Positions 1-10,089 are shown, numbered from the stretch's first letter. The stretch is DNA of 64,000 nucleotides from Fluviicola sp. (GCA_031260455.1 JAIRJW010000003.1:62001-126000), one strand, 5' to 3'. The notes: generated by a model from the sequence alone, not told the origin. Numbers and translations: made by a program.

Positions 1-874
1 ATTTGTAGTTATCCGTCAAAGCCTCACCGAAAGCTACTGCTTTAGCAGCAATCACATGCTCCAGCGGTCCACCCTGGATTCCAGGGAAAACAGCTGCATC
101 CAGCAAAGCTCCCATCGATTTCAGATTTCCGTTGTTCCACTTCAATCCGAACGGATTCTCGAAATTGTGACGCATCATGATCACTCCTCCGCGCGGTCCG
201 CGCAGTGTTTTGTGTGTTGTTGTTGTAATAATGTGACAGTGCTCCAGCGGGTCATTCAGCAATCCCGCAGCAATCAAACCTGCCGGGTGAGAAATATCTG
301 CCAGGATCAATGCTCCTACCTCATCTGCAATTTTGCGGATCCGCGCATAATCCCAATCTCTGGAATATGCAGACGCACCGCAAACAATCATTTTCGGTTT
401 TTCGAGCTTCGCCACTCTTTCCATCATGTCGTAATCTACGCGTCCCGTTTCCCGGCTTACTCCATAAAAAACAGGCTGGTACAATTTTCCTGAAAAGTTT
501 ACCGGAGAGCCATGCGTTAAATGCCCTCCGTGACTCAAATCAAATCCCAGAATGGTATCTCCCGGTTGCAAACATGCCAAAAATACAGCCGCATTTGCCT
601 GTGCTCCGGAGTGAGGCTGCACATTCGCCCAAGTTGCCCCGAATAATTTGCACAAACGATCAATTGCCAGTTGTTCTACTTTATCAACCACTTCACAACC
701 TCCGTAATACCGTTTTCCGGGAAGCCCTTCAGCATATTTATTGGTCAACACGGAACCCATTGCCTGCATTACCTCATCGGAGACGAAATTTTCAGATGCA
801 ATAAGTTCAATTCCATGCTCCTGACGCTGTCTTTCTGCAGCAATTAAGTCAAATATTTCCTGATCGCGTTTCAT
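1..874 (-). CDS. glyA: Serine hydroxymethyltransferase (partial, C-terminus outside window)
   Basis: PLP enzyme interconverting serine and glycine and charging tetrahydrofolate with a one-carbon unit; cytosolic. The reading frame starts at an ATG at 874 and runs off the left edge, so about 291 N-terminal residues are present out of the usual 420 or so. Early residues contain the family motif ELIASENF. The PLP-binding lysine lies in the motif [14 protein letters not shown] at about residue 222, close to Lys229 of the E. coli enzyme. The downstream DGPL-like part reads normally up to the edge. No frame damage is visible. The 107 bases between this gene and the NlpC/P60 stop hold nothing I recognise. 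Identification is secure from the motifs; only the C-terminus is unseen. Confidence 0.97.
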   Translation of the reverse strand, partial: MKRDQEIFDLIAAERQRQEHGIELIASENFVSDEVMQAMGSVLTNKYAEGLPGKRYYGGCEVVDKVEQLAIDRLCKLFGATWANVQPHSGAQANAAVFLACLQPGDTILGFDLSHGGHLTHGSPVNFSGKLYQPVFYGVSRETGRVDYDMMERVAKLEKPKMIVCGASAYSRDWDYARIRKIADEVGALILADISHPAGLIAAGLLNDPLEHCHIITTTTHKTLRGPRGGVIMMRHNFENPFGLKWNNGNLKSMGALLDAAVFPGIQGGPLEHVIAAKAVAFGEALTDNYK

Positions 875-981
875 GCTTCTTTGATTTATCTGTATTTTAA
901 ACTATTCCCCTAAAATCTTTGGTAGCAAATATAAGCTGATTTCATTCAGAAGTCTGTCAATTTCTGAAATTTATCCCGGAT

Positions 982-1737
982 TCAGAGTCTTTTTACGGAA
1001 TGCAAACGATGGGAATGTACCCCGTCGATCTTCCTGAAAATTCCCTGTTCGCTGAAATCATCGATCCGCACATAGCCATGCGCATGAATGATTTCGTCCG
1101 GATTTATCAATAACCCGACGTGGTGAATATTTCCCGAATCGGAAATAAAAAAAGCCAAATCTCCTGCTTCCCGGTCTTCAAAATCAATGATTTGTCCCAT
1201 TTCCACCTGCTGAGAAGCATCTCTGGGCAATTGATAATCAAATACCCGGTGGATCTGTTGCATAAATCCGGAACAATCGATTCCAAACAGCGTTTTTCCT
1301 CCCCACAAATACGGAGCATTCAGATAGCTTTTCGAAAATTCAATCAGTGAAGCGGGAAAAGCATCTTCATCATTCAGAAAACGGTAATTCGATTTCCCGA
1401 TATGGAACGAATCACTTCCATCTCCCGGGCGAAAGAAGCCTCGTGTTAAAACTTGTTTTCCTTCCGGGCCTTCGATCAGGCGAAATTTCGAATGCTCTGT
1501 TGTCAGACCGTCCAGCCAACGGGAAACTTCTTTTTCTCTCAGTTCCTGCACTTGCTTGAAATCGGTCCAGCCTTCGTATCCATCCATAAAGGAACGGATT
1601 TTGAGCCATTGGTTAAATACTTCCAGGATTTCAACAAGTTCACCAAAAAGAAGTTGTGTGACCAACTCCGAACGATCGTTTGTTTCCGCGCGAACAGGGG
1701 CAATACTTGCTTTGCAAAAGGCGTATGTTCTGTTCAC
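982..1737 (-). CDS. NlpC/P60 family cysteine peptidase with N-terminal SH3-like domain
   Basis: Predicted gamma-D-glutamyl-L-diamino-acid endopeptidase acting on peptidoglycan peptides. Residues 1-65 look like a bacterial SH3 domain (GELVEILE, DGYEGWTDF). The NlpC/P60 core follows, with the catalytic cysteine at residue 155 in FGIDCSGF, the histidine at 206 in HHVGL, and a third polar residue at His218 or His220. The 251-residue length suits the SH3-plus-NlpC type resembling YkfC. No signal peptide is visible, so it may work on recycled peptides in the cytosol, or be exported another way. The start codon is GTG at 1737 and overlaps the stop of the upstream DinB-like gene in the four bases GTGA, which implies translational coupling. 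Confidence 0.88.
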   Translation of the reverse strand: MNRTYAFCKASIAPVRAETNDRSELVTQLLFGELVEILEVFNQWLKIRSFMDGYEGWTDFKQVQELREKEVSRWLDGLTTEHSKFRLIEGPEGKQVLTRGFFRPGDGSDSFHIGKSNYRFLNDEDAFPASLIEFSKSYLNAPYLWGGKTLFGIDCSGFMQQIHRVFDYQLPRDASQQVEMGQIIDFEDREAGDLAFFISDSGNIHHVGLLINPDEIIHAHGYVRIDDFSEQGIFRKIDGVHSHRLHSVKRL

Positions 1738-2312
1738 TTTTTAGGGAATTGTGCTTGTTTGGTCAAGTTCAGGGCTTGCTGCATGTGACGGTCATTATGA
1801 TATGCTACAAAAAGCAAAGCATCACCCAACCTCAGGCGAATCAGTTTGGAAATTGAGATCGGTACTTTGACTTTCTTTAGATTTACGGCAACCGATTTTT
1901 CAATAATCGACAGGAATTCCTGTTGTCCTTCCAACAATGCTGCAACTTCATTTCCCTTAACCAAGGTCGGGTTTCCTGACGGATTATACTCTTTCGGAGC
2001 ATTGAATTTGCGTTTTACATTCCGGGCATTACCCAGTTTCATCGACATCCAGACTGATTTCCCCAGCGGAGAAGAAGTGTAATTGATCTGGGGAATACGA
2101 AAACGAGTCCGGTTGATCCGGTCATTGAGCGTTTGGTGATAAAATGTTGCATACGCGTTTAAATGTGCAAAAATCTCTGCCAGGCTCCAGGTCGATGCAT
2201 TGGGTTTCCAATTCAATTGGTTCTCCGAATAGTTTGAATATTTCGTTTTTAACTGTTGAATATTGTTCTCTGTGATTGTAGCAATTTCATTAAAGACCCA
2301 TTGAGTTGTCAT
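1734..2312 (-). CDS. DinB-superfamily protein
   Basis: A 192-residue protein with the look of the DinB/YfiT four-helix bundle: an N-terminal helix, the segment WSLAEIFAHLNAYATFY carrying a candidate metal-binding histidine, and a C-terminal YHNDRHMQQ motif carrying others. Such proteins bind a divalent metal, and many act as thiol-dependent transferases, but the substrate cannot be told from sequence. It starts with ATG at 2312 and is the first gene of a two-gene unit, its stop overlapping the GTG start of the NlpC/P60 gene. The link with a cell-wall peptidase is positional only. The family call is good; the function is unknown. Confidence 0.8.
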   Translation of the reverse strand: MTTQWVFNEIATITENNIQQLKTKYSNYSENQLNWKPNASTWSLAEIFAHLNAYATFYHQTLNDRINRTRFRIPQINYTSSPLGKSVWMSMKLGNARNVKRKFNAPKEYNPSGNPTLVKGNEVAALLEGQQEFLSIIEKSVAVNLKKVKVPISISKLIRLRLGDALLFVAYHNDRHMQQALNLTKQAQFPKK

Positions 2313-2409
2313 ATGCTCGAATTTATATCAAATATAACCACAGCAATTTGAATAGCAAAAGTTCTCACCGAAAAGGCAACCTTTTTAAACATTTTCATAT
2401 CTTTCAATT

Positions 2410-5400
2410 ATGAAACAAATCATACTATTCTTTTGTATCAGTGTTTTTTACGGTCAACTGATTGCACAGGAGATCGAACACGCACATTCCACGCACTTTG
2501 CGCTGGTTGAAAACAAAGATCAATGGGCAAAACAGGTATTGTTTCAATCCCGGTCGCAGGGAAGTAATATCTGGGTGCAGCAACACGGTTTCATCTACGA
2601 TATCCGCGACTATTCCGGCGTAAAAAAAGCACATGATCAGCACATTGCAGATGAAAACAGTTCTCAGTTCCGCGGCACACTTGTCGGAGTAGAATTCCTG
2701 AATTCTAATGAAGTGAAGGAGCTCCGGAAAGAAAAACCACTCGACTATTACTACAATTATTTTATCGGGAACGATTCTTCGAAATGGTCACACGATGTGC
2801 GAAGTTTCCAGGAAGCGACTTTAGTTGATTTCTACCCGAATATCGATCTGAAAGTCATTGATGCAGCATCCGAATTCAAATACGAATTGTGGTGCGCCCC
2901 AGGAACCGATTACAAGCAAATTCAACTCAAAATGAAAGGTTTTTCCAACATCGAACTGAACAAAGAAGGGAATCTCATACTTTCTACCACTTTGGGTAAA
3001 ATCACTGAAAAAAAGCCCATAGCCTATCAGATGCTTCACGGAAAATTAAGCGCTGTTTCCTGCAGGTTTGTGATAAAAAAGGACATCGTTTCCTTTGAAT
3101 TAGGAGAATACGACAAAGCTGCAACCCTGATCATTGATCCAGTGCTGATTTTTGCAACTTATTCCGGTTCTCCGACAGATAATTTCGGGATGACAGCAAC
3201 ATACGGATATGACGGATCTGCCTATTCCGGTGGAACTATTTTCGGGAATTCCTATCCGACACCCGATCCGCTTGCCTTTGATGTCACTTCGAATTTCACT
3301 ACCACATACAACGGACTGGCCACTACAGATGTGTTTATTTCCAAGTATACTCCAGACGGAACAACCATGATCTGGACCTCTTTCCTGGGAGGCGGAAGTA
3401 CCACGCAGGGCACGGAAACAGTACACAGCATGATTTGCGACAAACTCAATAATATCTATGTTTTCGGGATCACTGCCTCTACTGATTTCCCCCTTCAAAA
3501 TCCATTTCAGAGTACTCACGGAGGAGGAACAACTATCAATGTGCAATATAACGGAGCCAATTTCGGAAACCAGGGAACAGATATTTATGTCTCAAAGATC
3601 AGCTCCAATGGACACAACCTGCTCGGATCCACCTATGTTGGCGGATCTCAGAACGATGGAATCAATTACAAGATCAGTTCCGGAAATTACACCTCCGGAG
3701 CAGCATACGACTCACTTACAACTAATTACGGAGACCAGTTCCGGGGAGAAATTATGATCGATTCGGCTGGAAATTGCCTGATCGCTTCCTGCACGCGATC
3801 TGCCAACTTCCCTACCCTGAATCCGTTTCAGGCAACTTTGGGAGGTCAACAGGATGGTGTTATTTTCAAATTATCGTCGAACCTGAGCACCATGCTGTGG
3901 TCAAGTTATTTTGGTGGAAGTAACAACGATGCCTGTTATTCCGTCAAAATCGACTCCAGCTACCATGTTGTTTTTTCGGGAGGAACTTCCAGTACGAACA
4001 TTCCAGGAACGGCAGGCGGATTAAATCCGAATTACCTGGGTGGAAAAGCAGACGGATTCGTCGGAAAATTAACTCCGAACGGCCAAACATTGGTACAAAG
4101 TACCTACATCGGTGCAAACCAGTACGATCAGGCCTTTTTCGTAGAAATCAACCGGAATGATGAAGTATTTGTACTCGGACAATCTGCTGGCGGAGCTTTC
4201 CCGGTGATTAACTCTCAAAGTTACCCGAACAGCAGCCAGTTTATTGCCAAACTGAATTCCTCGCTGACTTCGATAGTCAATTCAACGGTTTTCGGAAATG
4301 GAAGCCCAAACGTCAATATTTCTCCTGCCGCTTTTCTGGTTGATATTTGTGGAAATATGTATGTTTCTGGCTGGGGAGGAAGTGTGCTTCCGGGAGGCAT
4401 ACCACTGAGCGGTATGCCAGTCAGCCCGGATGCTTTTCAAAGCACACCTGCAAACGGCTTCGACTTTTATCTCTTTGTTTACAAACGTGATTTCTCGGGG
4501 CTTCTATACGGAAGTTACATCGGAGGAAACCAGGCGGAAGAACATGTGGACGGCGGAACTTCGCGCTTTGATAAAAACGGTGTTGTTTATCAGTCGGTTT
4601 GTGGCGGTTGCGGCGGACACAGTGATTTCCCCACTACTCCCAACGCCTGGTCTAATTTAAATCTGAATACCGGTGCAGGAACAAACAACAACTGTAATAA
4701 CCTGGTATTCAAATTTGATTTCCAGCTACTTCCGAAAGCCGAATTCACCACCAACAATCTTCTGGGGTGTGAGGATTTCACGGTGGCTTTCACCAATACC
4801 AGCTCTCCGTCCGACAGCTACGAATGGGATTTCGGGAACGGGCAGGGAACTTCAACCGAATATTCACCAACTGTTACATTTACCAATCCGGGGACTTACA
4901 ACGTCCGACTGACCGTAACGGATTCCGTTTGTTTACTGACGGATACAGCTCAGATTCAAATTACCGTGCTTCCTGAAATCCAATTATCTGTTTCGAACGA
5001 TACAATTCTGTGTTCTTCGCTTCCGCTGGTTTTCACAGCTAATTCGAACGGTTCGGCGGACTATTTTATCTGGTCTTCTTCCAATCAGTTCTCCGATACA
5101 CTAAATCCGAATGTGGCAGATTCCGTACTTCACATAACACCCGAAAGTACAACAACCTATTATATTCAGGCCGGAAATGCCGCTTGCTCAAAAACAGACA
5201 GCATCACCATTTATTTCGTGAGCGGAAGCCTGGTTCTTTCGGGAAATGACTCTATTTGCCTGAATGATCCCACGACACTCACTGCTTCCATCCAGATTCC
5301 GAACGTCAGCTTCACGTATGTGTGGAGTCCTGTGTCTGTTTTAACAACAACTCCGCAGGAAAACGTAGTTATTGCAAATCCACCGGCCAGTCAGTGGGTC

Positions 5401-5988
5401 TATGTCGATGCAAACGGGTCGAACGGCTGTTTTGACCATGATTCGATTTTCATCACTGTCGGAAACATTTCCGGAACCATCAGTGCACAGGCCAACCCGG
5501 AATATGTTGTTCCCGGAAACACCTCTACCCTCACTGCATCGCCTCCGGGGTATGCATATACCTGGATCCCTCCGGATGGCCTTACCAATCCGCACGGACA
5601 GATCACACAGGCAACTCCTACCGAAACAACAACTTACTCGGTGTTTATAACGGATGGAATCTGTGTAAAATCAGCCCCGGTAAAAGTGAATGTCTTAGAA
5701 GTAGTCTGTGACCGGACCTATGTATATGTTCCGAATGCATTTTCTCCAAATGGCGACCTGGAAAACGATGTGCTATATGTCAGAAGTGCCATTGCAACCG
5801 AAATCCTGTTCCGTATTTTTGACCGCTGGGGAGAAATGGTTTTTGAAACCCGGGATCAGAATATTGGCTGGGATGGAACTTTCAGAGGCAAACTTCTGAA
5901 ACCCGACACGTATGATTATTACCTGGAAGCAAAATGCGTTCAGGGGGAGCACAAAATCATCAAAGGAAACGTTACACTGATCCGCTAA
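2410..5988 (+). CDS. Large secreted beta-propeller/PKD protein with type B T9SS C-terminal domain
   Basis: A 1192-residue surface or secreted protein. Residues 1-19 form a signal peptide ending LIAQ. The next 230 or so residues resemble the N-terminal domain that precedes SBBP repeats in Bacteroidota (ENKDQWAKQVLFQS, then DLKVIDAAS and ATLIIDPVLIFATYSG). Residues 250-740 are repeats of the form TYIGG...D...V..., typical of SBBP beta-propeller proteins. A PKD domain sits at about 776-840 (YEWDFGNGQG, NPGTYNVRLTVTD). Further Ig-like stretches precede the CHU_C gliding-motility-associated C-terminal domain at about 1103-1192, with hallmarks FSPNGD.END, FDRWGE and GWDGTFRG. That domain marks type B cargo of the T9SS. 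It stands alone between divergent and unrelated genes. The ligand or target is unknown; adhesion is an inference. Confidence 0.92.
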   Translation: MKQIILFFCISVFYGQLIAQEIEHAHSTHFALVENKDQWAKQVLFQSRSQGSNIWVQQHGFIYDIRDYSGVKKAHDQHIADENSSQFRGTLVGVEFLNSNEVKELRKEKPLDYYYNYFIGNDSSKWSHDVRSFQEATLVDFYPNIDLKVIDAASEFKYELWCAPGTDYKQIQLKMKGFSNIELNKEGNLILSTTLGKITEKKPIAYQMLHGKLSAVSCRFVIKKDIVSFELGEYDKAATLIIDPVLIFATYSGSPTDNFGMTATYGYDGSAYSGGTIFGNSYPTPDPLAFDVTSNFTTTYNGLATTDVFISKYTPDGTTMIWTSFLGGGSTTQGTETVHSMICDKLNNIYVFGITASTDFPLQNPFQSTHGGGTTINVQYNGANFGNQGTDIYVSKISSNGHNLLGSTYVGGSQNDGINYKISSGNYTSGAAYDSLTTNYGDQFRGEIMIDSAGNCLIASCTRSANFPTLNPFQATLGGQQDGVIFKLSSNLSTMLWSSYFGGSNNDACYSVKIDSSYHVVFSGGTSSTNIPGTAGGLNPNYLGGKADGFVGKLTPNGQTLVQSTYIGANQYDQAFFVEINRNDEVFVLGQSAGGAFPVINSQSYPNSSQFIAKLNSSLTSIVNSTVFGNGSPNVNISPAAFLVDICGNMYVSGWGGSVLPGGIPLSGMPVSPDAFQSTPANGFDFYLFVYKRDFSGLLYGSYIGGNQAEEHVDGGTSRFDKNGVVYQSVCGGCGGHSDFPTTPNAWSNLNLNTGAGTNNNCNNLVFKFDFQLLPKAEFTTNNLLGCEDFTVAFTNTSSPSDSYEWDFGNGQGTSTEYSPTVTFTNPGTYNVRLTVTDSVCLLTDTAQIQITVLPEIQLSVSNDTILCSSLPLVFTANSNGSADYFIWSSSNQFSDTLNPNVADSVLHITPESTTTYYIQAGNAACSKTDSITIYFVSGSLVLSGNDSICLNDPTTLTASIQIPNVSFTYVWSPVSVLTTTPQENVVIANPPASQWVYVDANGSNGCFDHDSIFITVGNISGTISAQANPEYVVPGNTSTLTASPPGYAYTWIPPDGLTNPHGQITQATPTETTTYSVFITDGICVKSAPVKVNVLEVVCDRTYVYVPNAFSPNGDLENDVLYVRSAIATEILFRIFDRWGEMVFETRDQNIGWDGTFRGKLLKPDTYDYYLEAKCVQGEHKIIKGNVTLIR

Positions 5989-6054
5989 GTGAAGTTACAG
6001 CTCTATTTTCTTTTCCGTTTTTTCTGTGTTCCATATCCAAGCCGATAAAAGCAT

Positions 6055-6062
6055 TATTTTTG
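6055..6062 (+). promoter_or_regulatory. Candidate -7 promoter element (TATTTTTG)
   Basis: An exact match to the Bacteroidota -7 consensus TAnnTTTG ends only four bases before the ATG of the next gene. Transcription would begin at or within the start codon, suggesting a leaderless transcript if the element is used. No convincing -33 TTTG is at the right distance. Confidence 0.35.
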
Positions 6063-6066
6063 TTTT

Positions 6067-6630
6067 ATGAAATGGATTGGAAACAGAATCAGTTATCTCG
6101 ATGACCAGAATAAAACAACGTTCATCATCACACCGGAACAGGTTGGTGTGATTAAAGCATTGATGGGCGCGTGGTTTTTCATGTGGTTTGCGATCGGAAT
6201 AACAATTTCCTGGTCTTATTTCACCTTTACATTTACCCAGCAGGAAAAAATCATCCTGGGAATTTTCATGGCTTTCTGGTTGTATTACTTCATTCGCGTC
6301 GGGAGAAGCTTTCTGTGGATCATGTACGGCCGCGAGTACATCAAAGTGGACAAGATTTCTATGACTATTAAAACCAGTATCAGATCCTATGGAAAGGCAA
6401 AAGAATACTATCTGGAAAACATCAAAAAAGTACGCGTTTCCGTTCCAAAAGAAAATTCGTTCCAGGCTGCCTGGGAAAACTCCCCGTGGATTCGCGGCGG
6501 AGAACGAATTGAATTCGACTACCTGGGAAAAACCATTCGTTTGGGCAGAAAGCTCAATCAGCAAGATTCCAGATTGCTGTTCCAGGTGCTGACCAAACGC
6601 ATCGAAGACCAGCTGAAAAAGAAGAAATAA
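6067..6630 (+). CDS. Two-TM membrane protein with PH-like soluble domain, unknown function
   Basis: A 187-residue protein of unknown function. It has two membrane helices, about residues 30-55 (ALMGAWFFMWFAIGITISW) and 62-82 (KIILGIFMAFWLYYFIRVG). A soluble C-terminal part follows, with alternating strands (EYIKVDKISMTIKTS, YYLENIKKVRVSV, ERIEFDYLGKTIRLG) and a final amphipathic helix ending in six lysine-rich residues. That order is typical of bacterial PH-like domains attached to a membrane anchor, but I cannot assign a named family. It converges with the TerB-like gene, with one base between their stops. Confidence 0.72.
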   Translation: MKWIGNRISYLDDQNKTTFIITPEQVGVIKALMGAWFFMWFAIGITISWSYFTFTFTQQEKIILGIFMAFWLYYFIRVGRSFLWIMYGREYIKVDKISMTIKTSIRSYGKAKEYYLENIKKVRVSVPKENSFQAAWENSPWIRGGERIEFDYLGKTIRLGRKLNQQDSRLLFQVLTKRIEDQLKKKK

Positions 6631-6631
6631 T

Positions 6632-7054
6632 TCAGATTACAATCCGGAGAACATCTTCACGGTTCATTCCCTTGCGCAGGTGCTCCAGTATGATTGGAAA
6701 TTTTTCATCGATTCTTTCCGGTGTAAAACCCAGCTCTACCCCCAATCGCCTCACTAGTTTGGTTTCACTGGCATCCATATTGCCATCGACTCCCAAAAGC
6801 TGGATTAGCTGAATGAAGCGCTCGTAACGTTCCTCCCGTGTGACAGGTGGTATAAACGGATAATCTTCCGGGTTTTCACAAATTTCGTGAACCTGTTCAT
6901 CTGTTAATGATAGTTTGGTAGCGATTTTCTTCAGCAATAGATTTTCTGCTGGACTAACAGTTCCGTCAATCCTTGCCAGCATCACCAGGTTTCTGAAATG
7001 ACCTTTCTGGCGTGCCTGTTCGCCAGAATCGAAGATACGTGAAAACGAGCTCAT
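6632..7054 (-). CDS. TerB-like helical-repeat protein
   Basis: A 140-residue all-alpha cytosolic protein resembling the TerB family (tellurite-resistance/Co-chaperone DjlA N-terminal fold). Two acidic turns typical of this fold are visible: ARIDGTVSPAEN near residues 27-38 and LGVDGNMDASE near 88-98, each followed by a helix of the LLKKIATKL type. In TerB these turns bind metal. No other ter gene is nearby, so tellurite resistance should not be inferred; many Bacteroidota genomes carry solitary TerB-like proteins of unknown role. The gene stands alone, and the 141 bases upstream show nothing I recognise. Confidence 0.72.
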   Translation of the reverse strand: MSSFSRIFDSGEQARQKGHFRNLVMLARIDGTVSPAENLLLKKIATKLSLTDEQVHEICENPEDYPFIPPVTREERYERFIQLIQLLGVDGNMDASETKLVRRLGVELGFTPERIDEKFPIILEHLRKGMNREDVLRIVI

Positions 7055-7195
7055 AAATCTGATTTTAGTTTAACACTGCATTATTTAACAGTCAGGAGTT
7101 TATCCTCAAAAGACTCCCGGAAAGCGTTTAAAATAGTAAAAATTCACCATAATACAGGGATCGGAATTTTAAACCGATTGAACACAATTGCTCTT

Positions 7196-8974
7196 TTACC
7201 TGCGTATCAAACTGAATGCCGTTATTTTCACCGATCGGATAATTATTTCTTTCTCACTGGGATTCACCACATAAATCTGCATCTTGTCATCCTGGTGATT
7301 AATCACCGGCAGGTTAAAACGCACATGAAGCGTATCTGTGCTCCCCGCTTTTTTCTTCGAACTCAGCACCCCGGCCTGCCAATTGTAAACATTGTATTTA
7401 CTGAATGTTTCAAAATAAATATTCCCCGGGTTCAGGCTATCATTATTCTGGTAAATAACCTGAATATCAAACAATGTTTCATCTGTTTTCAATGCTGGAA
7501 AAAACGCCTGCTTATCGATCAGAGTACTCTTTTTTCCTGCTGCCCGAGTTTGCAAAATCTCACAGAAAATGCGTTTTTCCACGTGTGCAAAATCTACTTT
7601 TGTTTCCAGGAATTCATCTGGCCAGTTCAGGTTTCCCCGGTCAATCTCCAGCCGGTTTGCCTGGTAATACGGCATATTCAGCTTTCCGAAAATGTACCAG
7701 TACTGTGCTTTGGTCATCCGGTCCGGATGTAAATATCCACGCGCAAATTGCTCCGATTGAAAAAGAGAAAGCCCTGTTGTGAAAACTAGGAATACCATGG
7801 TGGCAATGGCAACGATTTTTTTCTTTCCGAGATAAATCAACGCAAATCCCAGCGGAACAGCCAGCAACGGATACAAATCTACCATCGCCCGTGAACCGAA
7901 AGAAGCCGCATACCACCAGCATTCCCAGGAAGCAAAAATCCAGATGCAGGCCGTGGTTGTGGTAAAAATTCCCCAGAAAAGTGTTCTTTGTTTTTTGTAA
8001 ACCTGGATCAATCCGGGAATCAGAAGCAGAAAAACTGGCGAATACAGTAACCAGCCTTTCTTATAGCTAAAAAGAAAATCAACCAGATGCGGATCTACAA
8101 TAACCACTTCTTCAACATGCATGTTCAGAATGAACCAACTTCCACCCAATATTTTCCAATAGATGATCTGCGGTAAATTAAACAGCAATCCCGCAAGAGG
8201 AAAGAGTAACAGCGATTTCCAGTAAGTTGCTTTTGAAGGGTAAATTCCACGTAACAGGAACAAAGGCAAAAACCCGAGCAATACATGAGTAGGACGAACA
8301 GCAGAAATCAATCCCAAAATCAGGGCCGCAATGACCAGGTATTTCCGCTTTGCGGGAAAAGCTCTCAGTTTCAGCAATGCATATAAAAGCAAACCGATCA
8401 GTGCAAAGAGGTAAATGTGCTGCAGCTGGTATGAATGAATCGCCGTTACCCAAAAATTGGTCCCGAAGTAAATAATTAGCAGAAGCAGGGCGCTGAGCTG
8501 ATCTGAAAAGAACAAACGGAGAATCTTAGTGAGGAAAAAAAGCCCGAGCAGAATAAAAAACAATGCATTCAGAAGATAGGTTATGTGGTACGGCTTACTA
8601 AATCCGTCTTTTGGGTATCCGAACGCTTTTGCAAACACATGTCCGACCGTATAAGCCGGAAGTTCCAGGTAAGCCTGGCCCATGTGATAAATATCCAGGT
8701 TGTTGCCGTTATCCTGCCTTTTCAGTTGATAAACAACAGTTCCTTCGCAATATTTATTCTGAACTTCCTGCAGTTCCTGTTGCTGAAATCCCAGATTCCG
8801 GTACTGAAACAACTGAGTCAGGTACATGTAGTAACCGTAACCGTCATAAGCACACACACAAGTTGAATCACCACTGGCAACTTTTTGGATTTTTCCTGAG
8901 AATTGCAGCGCAAAAGCTCCTGCAATGAGAAGAATAGTGATTTTGCGGATATTTCTCTGCAGGAACTCAAGCAT
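7196..8974 (-). CDS. Polytopic membrane glycosyltransferase-like protein (GT39/ArnT-type fold)
   Basis: A 592-residue protein with an N-terminal membrane helix (residues 11-28), then an extracytoplasmic loop with the motif [10 protein letters not shown], then about ten more hydrophobic helices up to residue 410 and a soluble C-terminal domain of about 180 residues rich in beta strands. An acidic DG.GYY motif in the first loop is typical of polyprenyl-phosphate-sugar-dependent glycosyltransferases such as PMT, ArnT and PglL relatives. It probably transfers a sugar to a lipid or surface glycan on the periplasmic face, but donor and acceptor are not readable. Its first eight bases overlap the end of gmhA, so the two are co-transcribed, which fits a role in LPS or other surface-glycan assembly. 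Confidence 0.75.
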   Translation of the reverse strand: MLEFLQRNIRKITILLIAGAFALQFSGKIQKVASGDSTCVCAYDGYGYYMYLTQLFQYRNLGFQQQELQEVQNKYCEGTVVYQLKRQDNGNNLDIYHMGQAYLELPAYTVGHVFAKAFGYPKDGFSKPYHITYLLNALFFILLGLFFLTKILRLFFSDQLSALLLLIIYFGTNFWVTAIHSYQLQHIYLFALIGLLLYALLKLRAFPAKRKYLVIAALILGLISAVRPTHVLLGFLPLFLLRGIYPSKATYWKSLLLFPLAGLLFNLPQIIYWKILGGSWFILNMHVEEVVIVDPHLVDFLFSYKKGWLLYSPVFLLLIPGLIQVYKKQRTLFWGIFTTTTACIWIFASWECWWYAASFGSRAMVDLYPLLAVPLGFALIYLGKKKIVAIATMVFLVFTTGLSLFQSEQFARGYLHPDRMTKAQYWYIFGKLNMPYYQANRLEIDRGNLNWPDEFLETKVDFAHVEKRIFCEILQTRAAGKKSTLIDKQAFFPALKTDETLFDIQVIYQNNDSLNPGNIYFETFSKYNVYNWQAGVLSSKKKAGSTDTLHVRFNLPVINHQDDKMQIYVVNPSEKEIIIRSVKITAFSLIRR

Positions 8975-9536
8975 TCAACCGATGTTCAATAAAATCAATT
9001 AATGTATGAATGATCTTGATATGAATTTCCTGGGCACGGTCTGCATAATTTGCATGTGGAGCACGAATTTCGACATCACACAAACCAGCCATTTTCCCTC
9101 CGTCCTTCCCGGTCAGCCCAACCACTTTCATCCCTTTGGATCTAGCAGTTTCTACTGCGCGAATGACGTTTTTCGAATTCCCCGAAGTCGAGATAGCAAG
9201 CAGCACATCTCCGCTCTTTCCCAAAGCATCCAGGTAGCGCGAAAAAATAAACTCGTAACCATAATCGTTTCCGACACAACTGATATGCGACGGATCGGAA
9301 ATACTCAACGCCGGAACAGCTTTCCGGTCATCGCGGTATCGCCCAGTCAATTCTTCCGCAAAATGCATCGCATCACACATTGAACCACCATTTCCGCATG
9401 AAATAATTTTGCCACCGTTCCGAATCGCAGAAACCATCAGATTTCCTGCTTGCTGAATCAATTGATGATTCGCTTCGGTGTTAAATTTTTGCAAAATTTC
9501 CAATGCTTCATTAAAATGGTCTGCTATTTGTTTCAT
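8967..9536 (-). CDS. gmhA: Phosphoheptose isomerase (sedoheptulose-7-phosphate isomerase)
   Basis: Converts sedoheptulose 7-phosphate to D-glycero-D-manno-heptose 7-phosphate, the first step of ADP-heptose synthesis for LPS core or other heptose glycans. The 189 residues form one SIS domain of normal length. The phosphosugar-binding motif [18 protein letters not shown] spans about residues 46-63, with His58 and the glutamates at 61-62 as candidate metal ligands. The second SIS loop [11 protein letters not shown] and the C-terminal [15 protein letters not shown] helix are present. It is first in a two-gene unit with the membrane glycosyltransferase, overlapping it by eight bases. Other heptose genes (hldE, gmhB) are not in the window. 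Confidence 0.92.
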   Translation of the reverse strand: MKQIADHFNEALEILQKFNTEANHQLIQQAGNLMVSAIRNGGKIISCGNGGSMCDAMHFAEELTGRYRDDRKAVPALSISDPSHISCVGNDYGYEFIFSRYLDALGKSGDVLLAISTSGNSKNVIRAVETARSKGMKVVGLTGKDGGKMAGLCDVEIRAPHANYADRAQEIHIKIIHTLIDFIEHRLNA

Positions 9537-9609
9537 GCCTTCACAAAGTGGGATTTCCTGCCAAAAATAAATAATTATTGGGTGCCGTTACCATTTTGGA
9601 TAAACTTGT

Positions 9610-9617
9610 TATATTTG
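9610..9617 (+). promoter_or_regulatory. Candidate -7 promoter element (TATATTTG)
   Basis: Exact match to TAnnTTTG, 33 bases before the ATG of the secreted 140-residue protein. A properly spaced -33 TTTG is not evident (the nearest, at 9595-9598, is only 11 bases away). Confidence 0.35.
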
Positions 9618-9650
9618 AATTCGGAGTTGGCTCCATAACACAAAACAACT

Positions 9651-10073
9651 ATGAAAAATATTCTACTTGCCATTCTAGTCTTAAGTTTAGGATTCAGCAC
9701 ATCAGCTCAGGATGACTGTTTTAAAAAATTGGAAGATGCTTTTGCAAAAAGAGGTTCTTATACCGTTGCGGATGACATGCATAGAAATGTAATTGTAAGC
9801 TTTTTCACACCTGAAGGAACCGAATGTCTGACTGGGAAAGCCCGCGTTGAGAACGGTACCATTGTTTCCGTTTTCCTTCAATACGATGACGGAACATATT
9901 ACCTGCTGGAAAAGAAATTCTATAATCAAAAAAAGACCAGCCCGGTTGTAACCAATGGGATTTCCGAAATGATTTACACCGTTGATGGCGAGAAGTTCAG
10001 AGTTGTTTTTATCGACAAGCTAAAGCCTAAAGCGAAATCTTACAAACAGGCAAACTTACCGGACGATTTATAA
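9651..10073 (+). CDS. Secreted small protein, unknown function
   Basis: A 140-residue exported protein. Residues 1-19 form a clear signal peptide (KNILLAILVLSLGFSTSAQ) cleaved before DDCFKKLE. The mature part of about 120 residues is rich in beta strands, with two cysteines (Cys23 in DDCFKK and one in GTECLTGK) that could pair. No family motif is recognisable to me. It is monocistronic, with a promoter-like TATATTTG upstream and a strong hairpin terminator downstream shared with the convergent histidine kinase gene. Probably periplasmic or secreted. Function not assigned. Confidence 0.78.
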   Translation: MKNILLAILVLSLGFSTSAQDDCFKKLEDAFAKRGSYTVADDMHRNVIVSFFTPEGTECLTGKARVENGTIVSVFLQYDDGTYYLLEKKFYNQKKTSPVVTNGISEMIYTVDGEKFRVVFIDKLKPKAKSYKQANLPDDL

Positions 10074-10089
10074 AATCATTGATATTTTT

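Noticed and set aside
56-804. Two plus-strand frames of 145 and 164 codons
   Set aside because: They are antisense to glyA, whose minus-strand frame carries the full SHMT motifs.
6632-7054. Tellurite-resistance operon
   Set aside because: Only one TerB-like gene is present; no terA, terC, terD or terZ.
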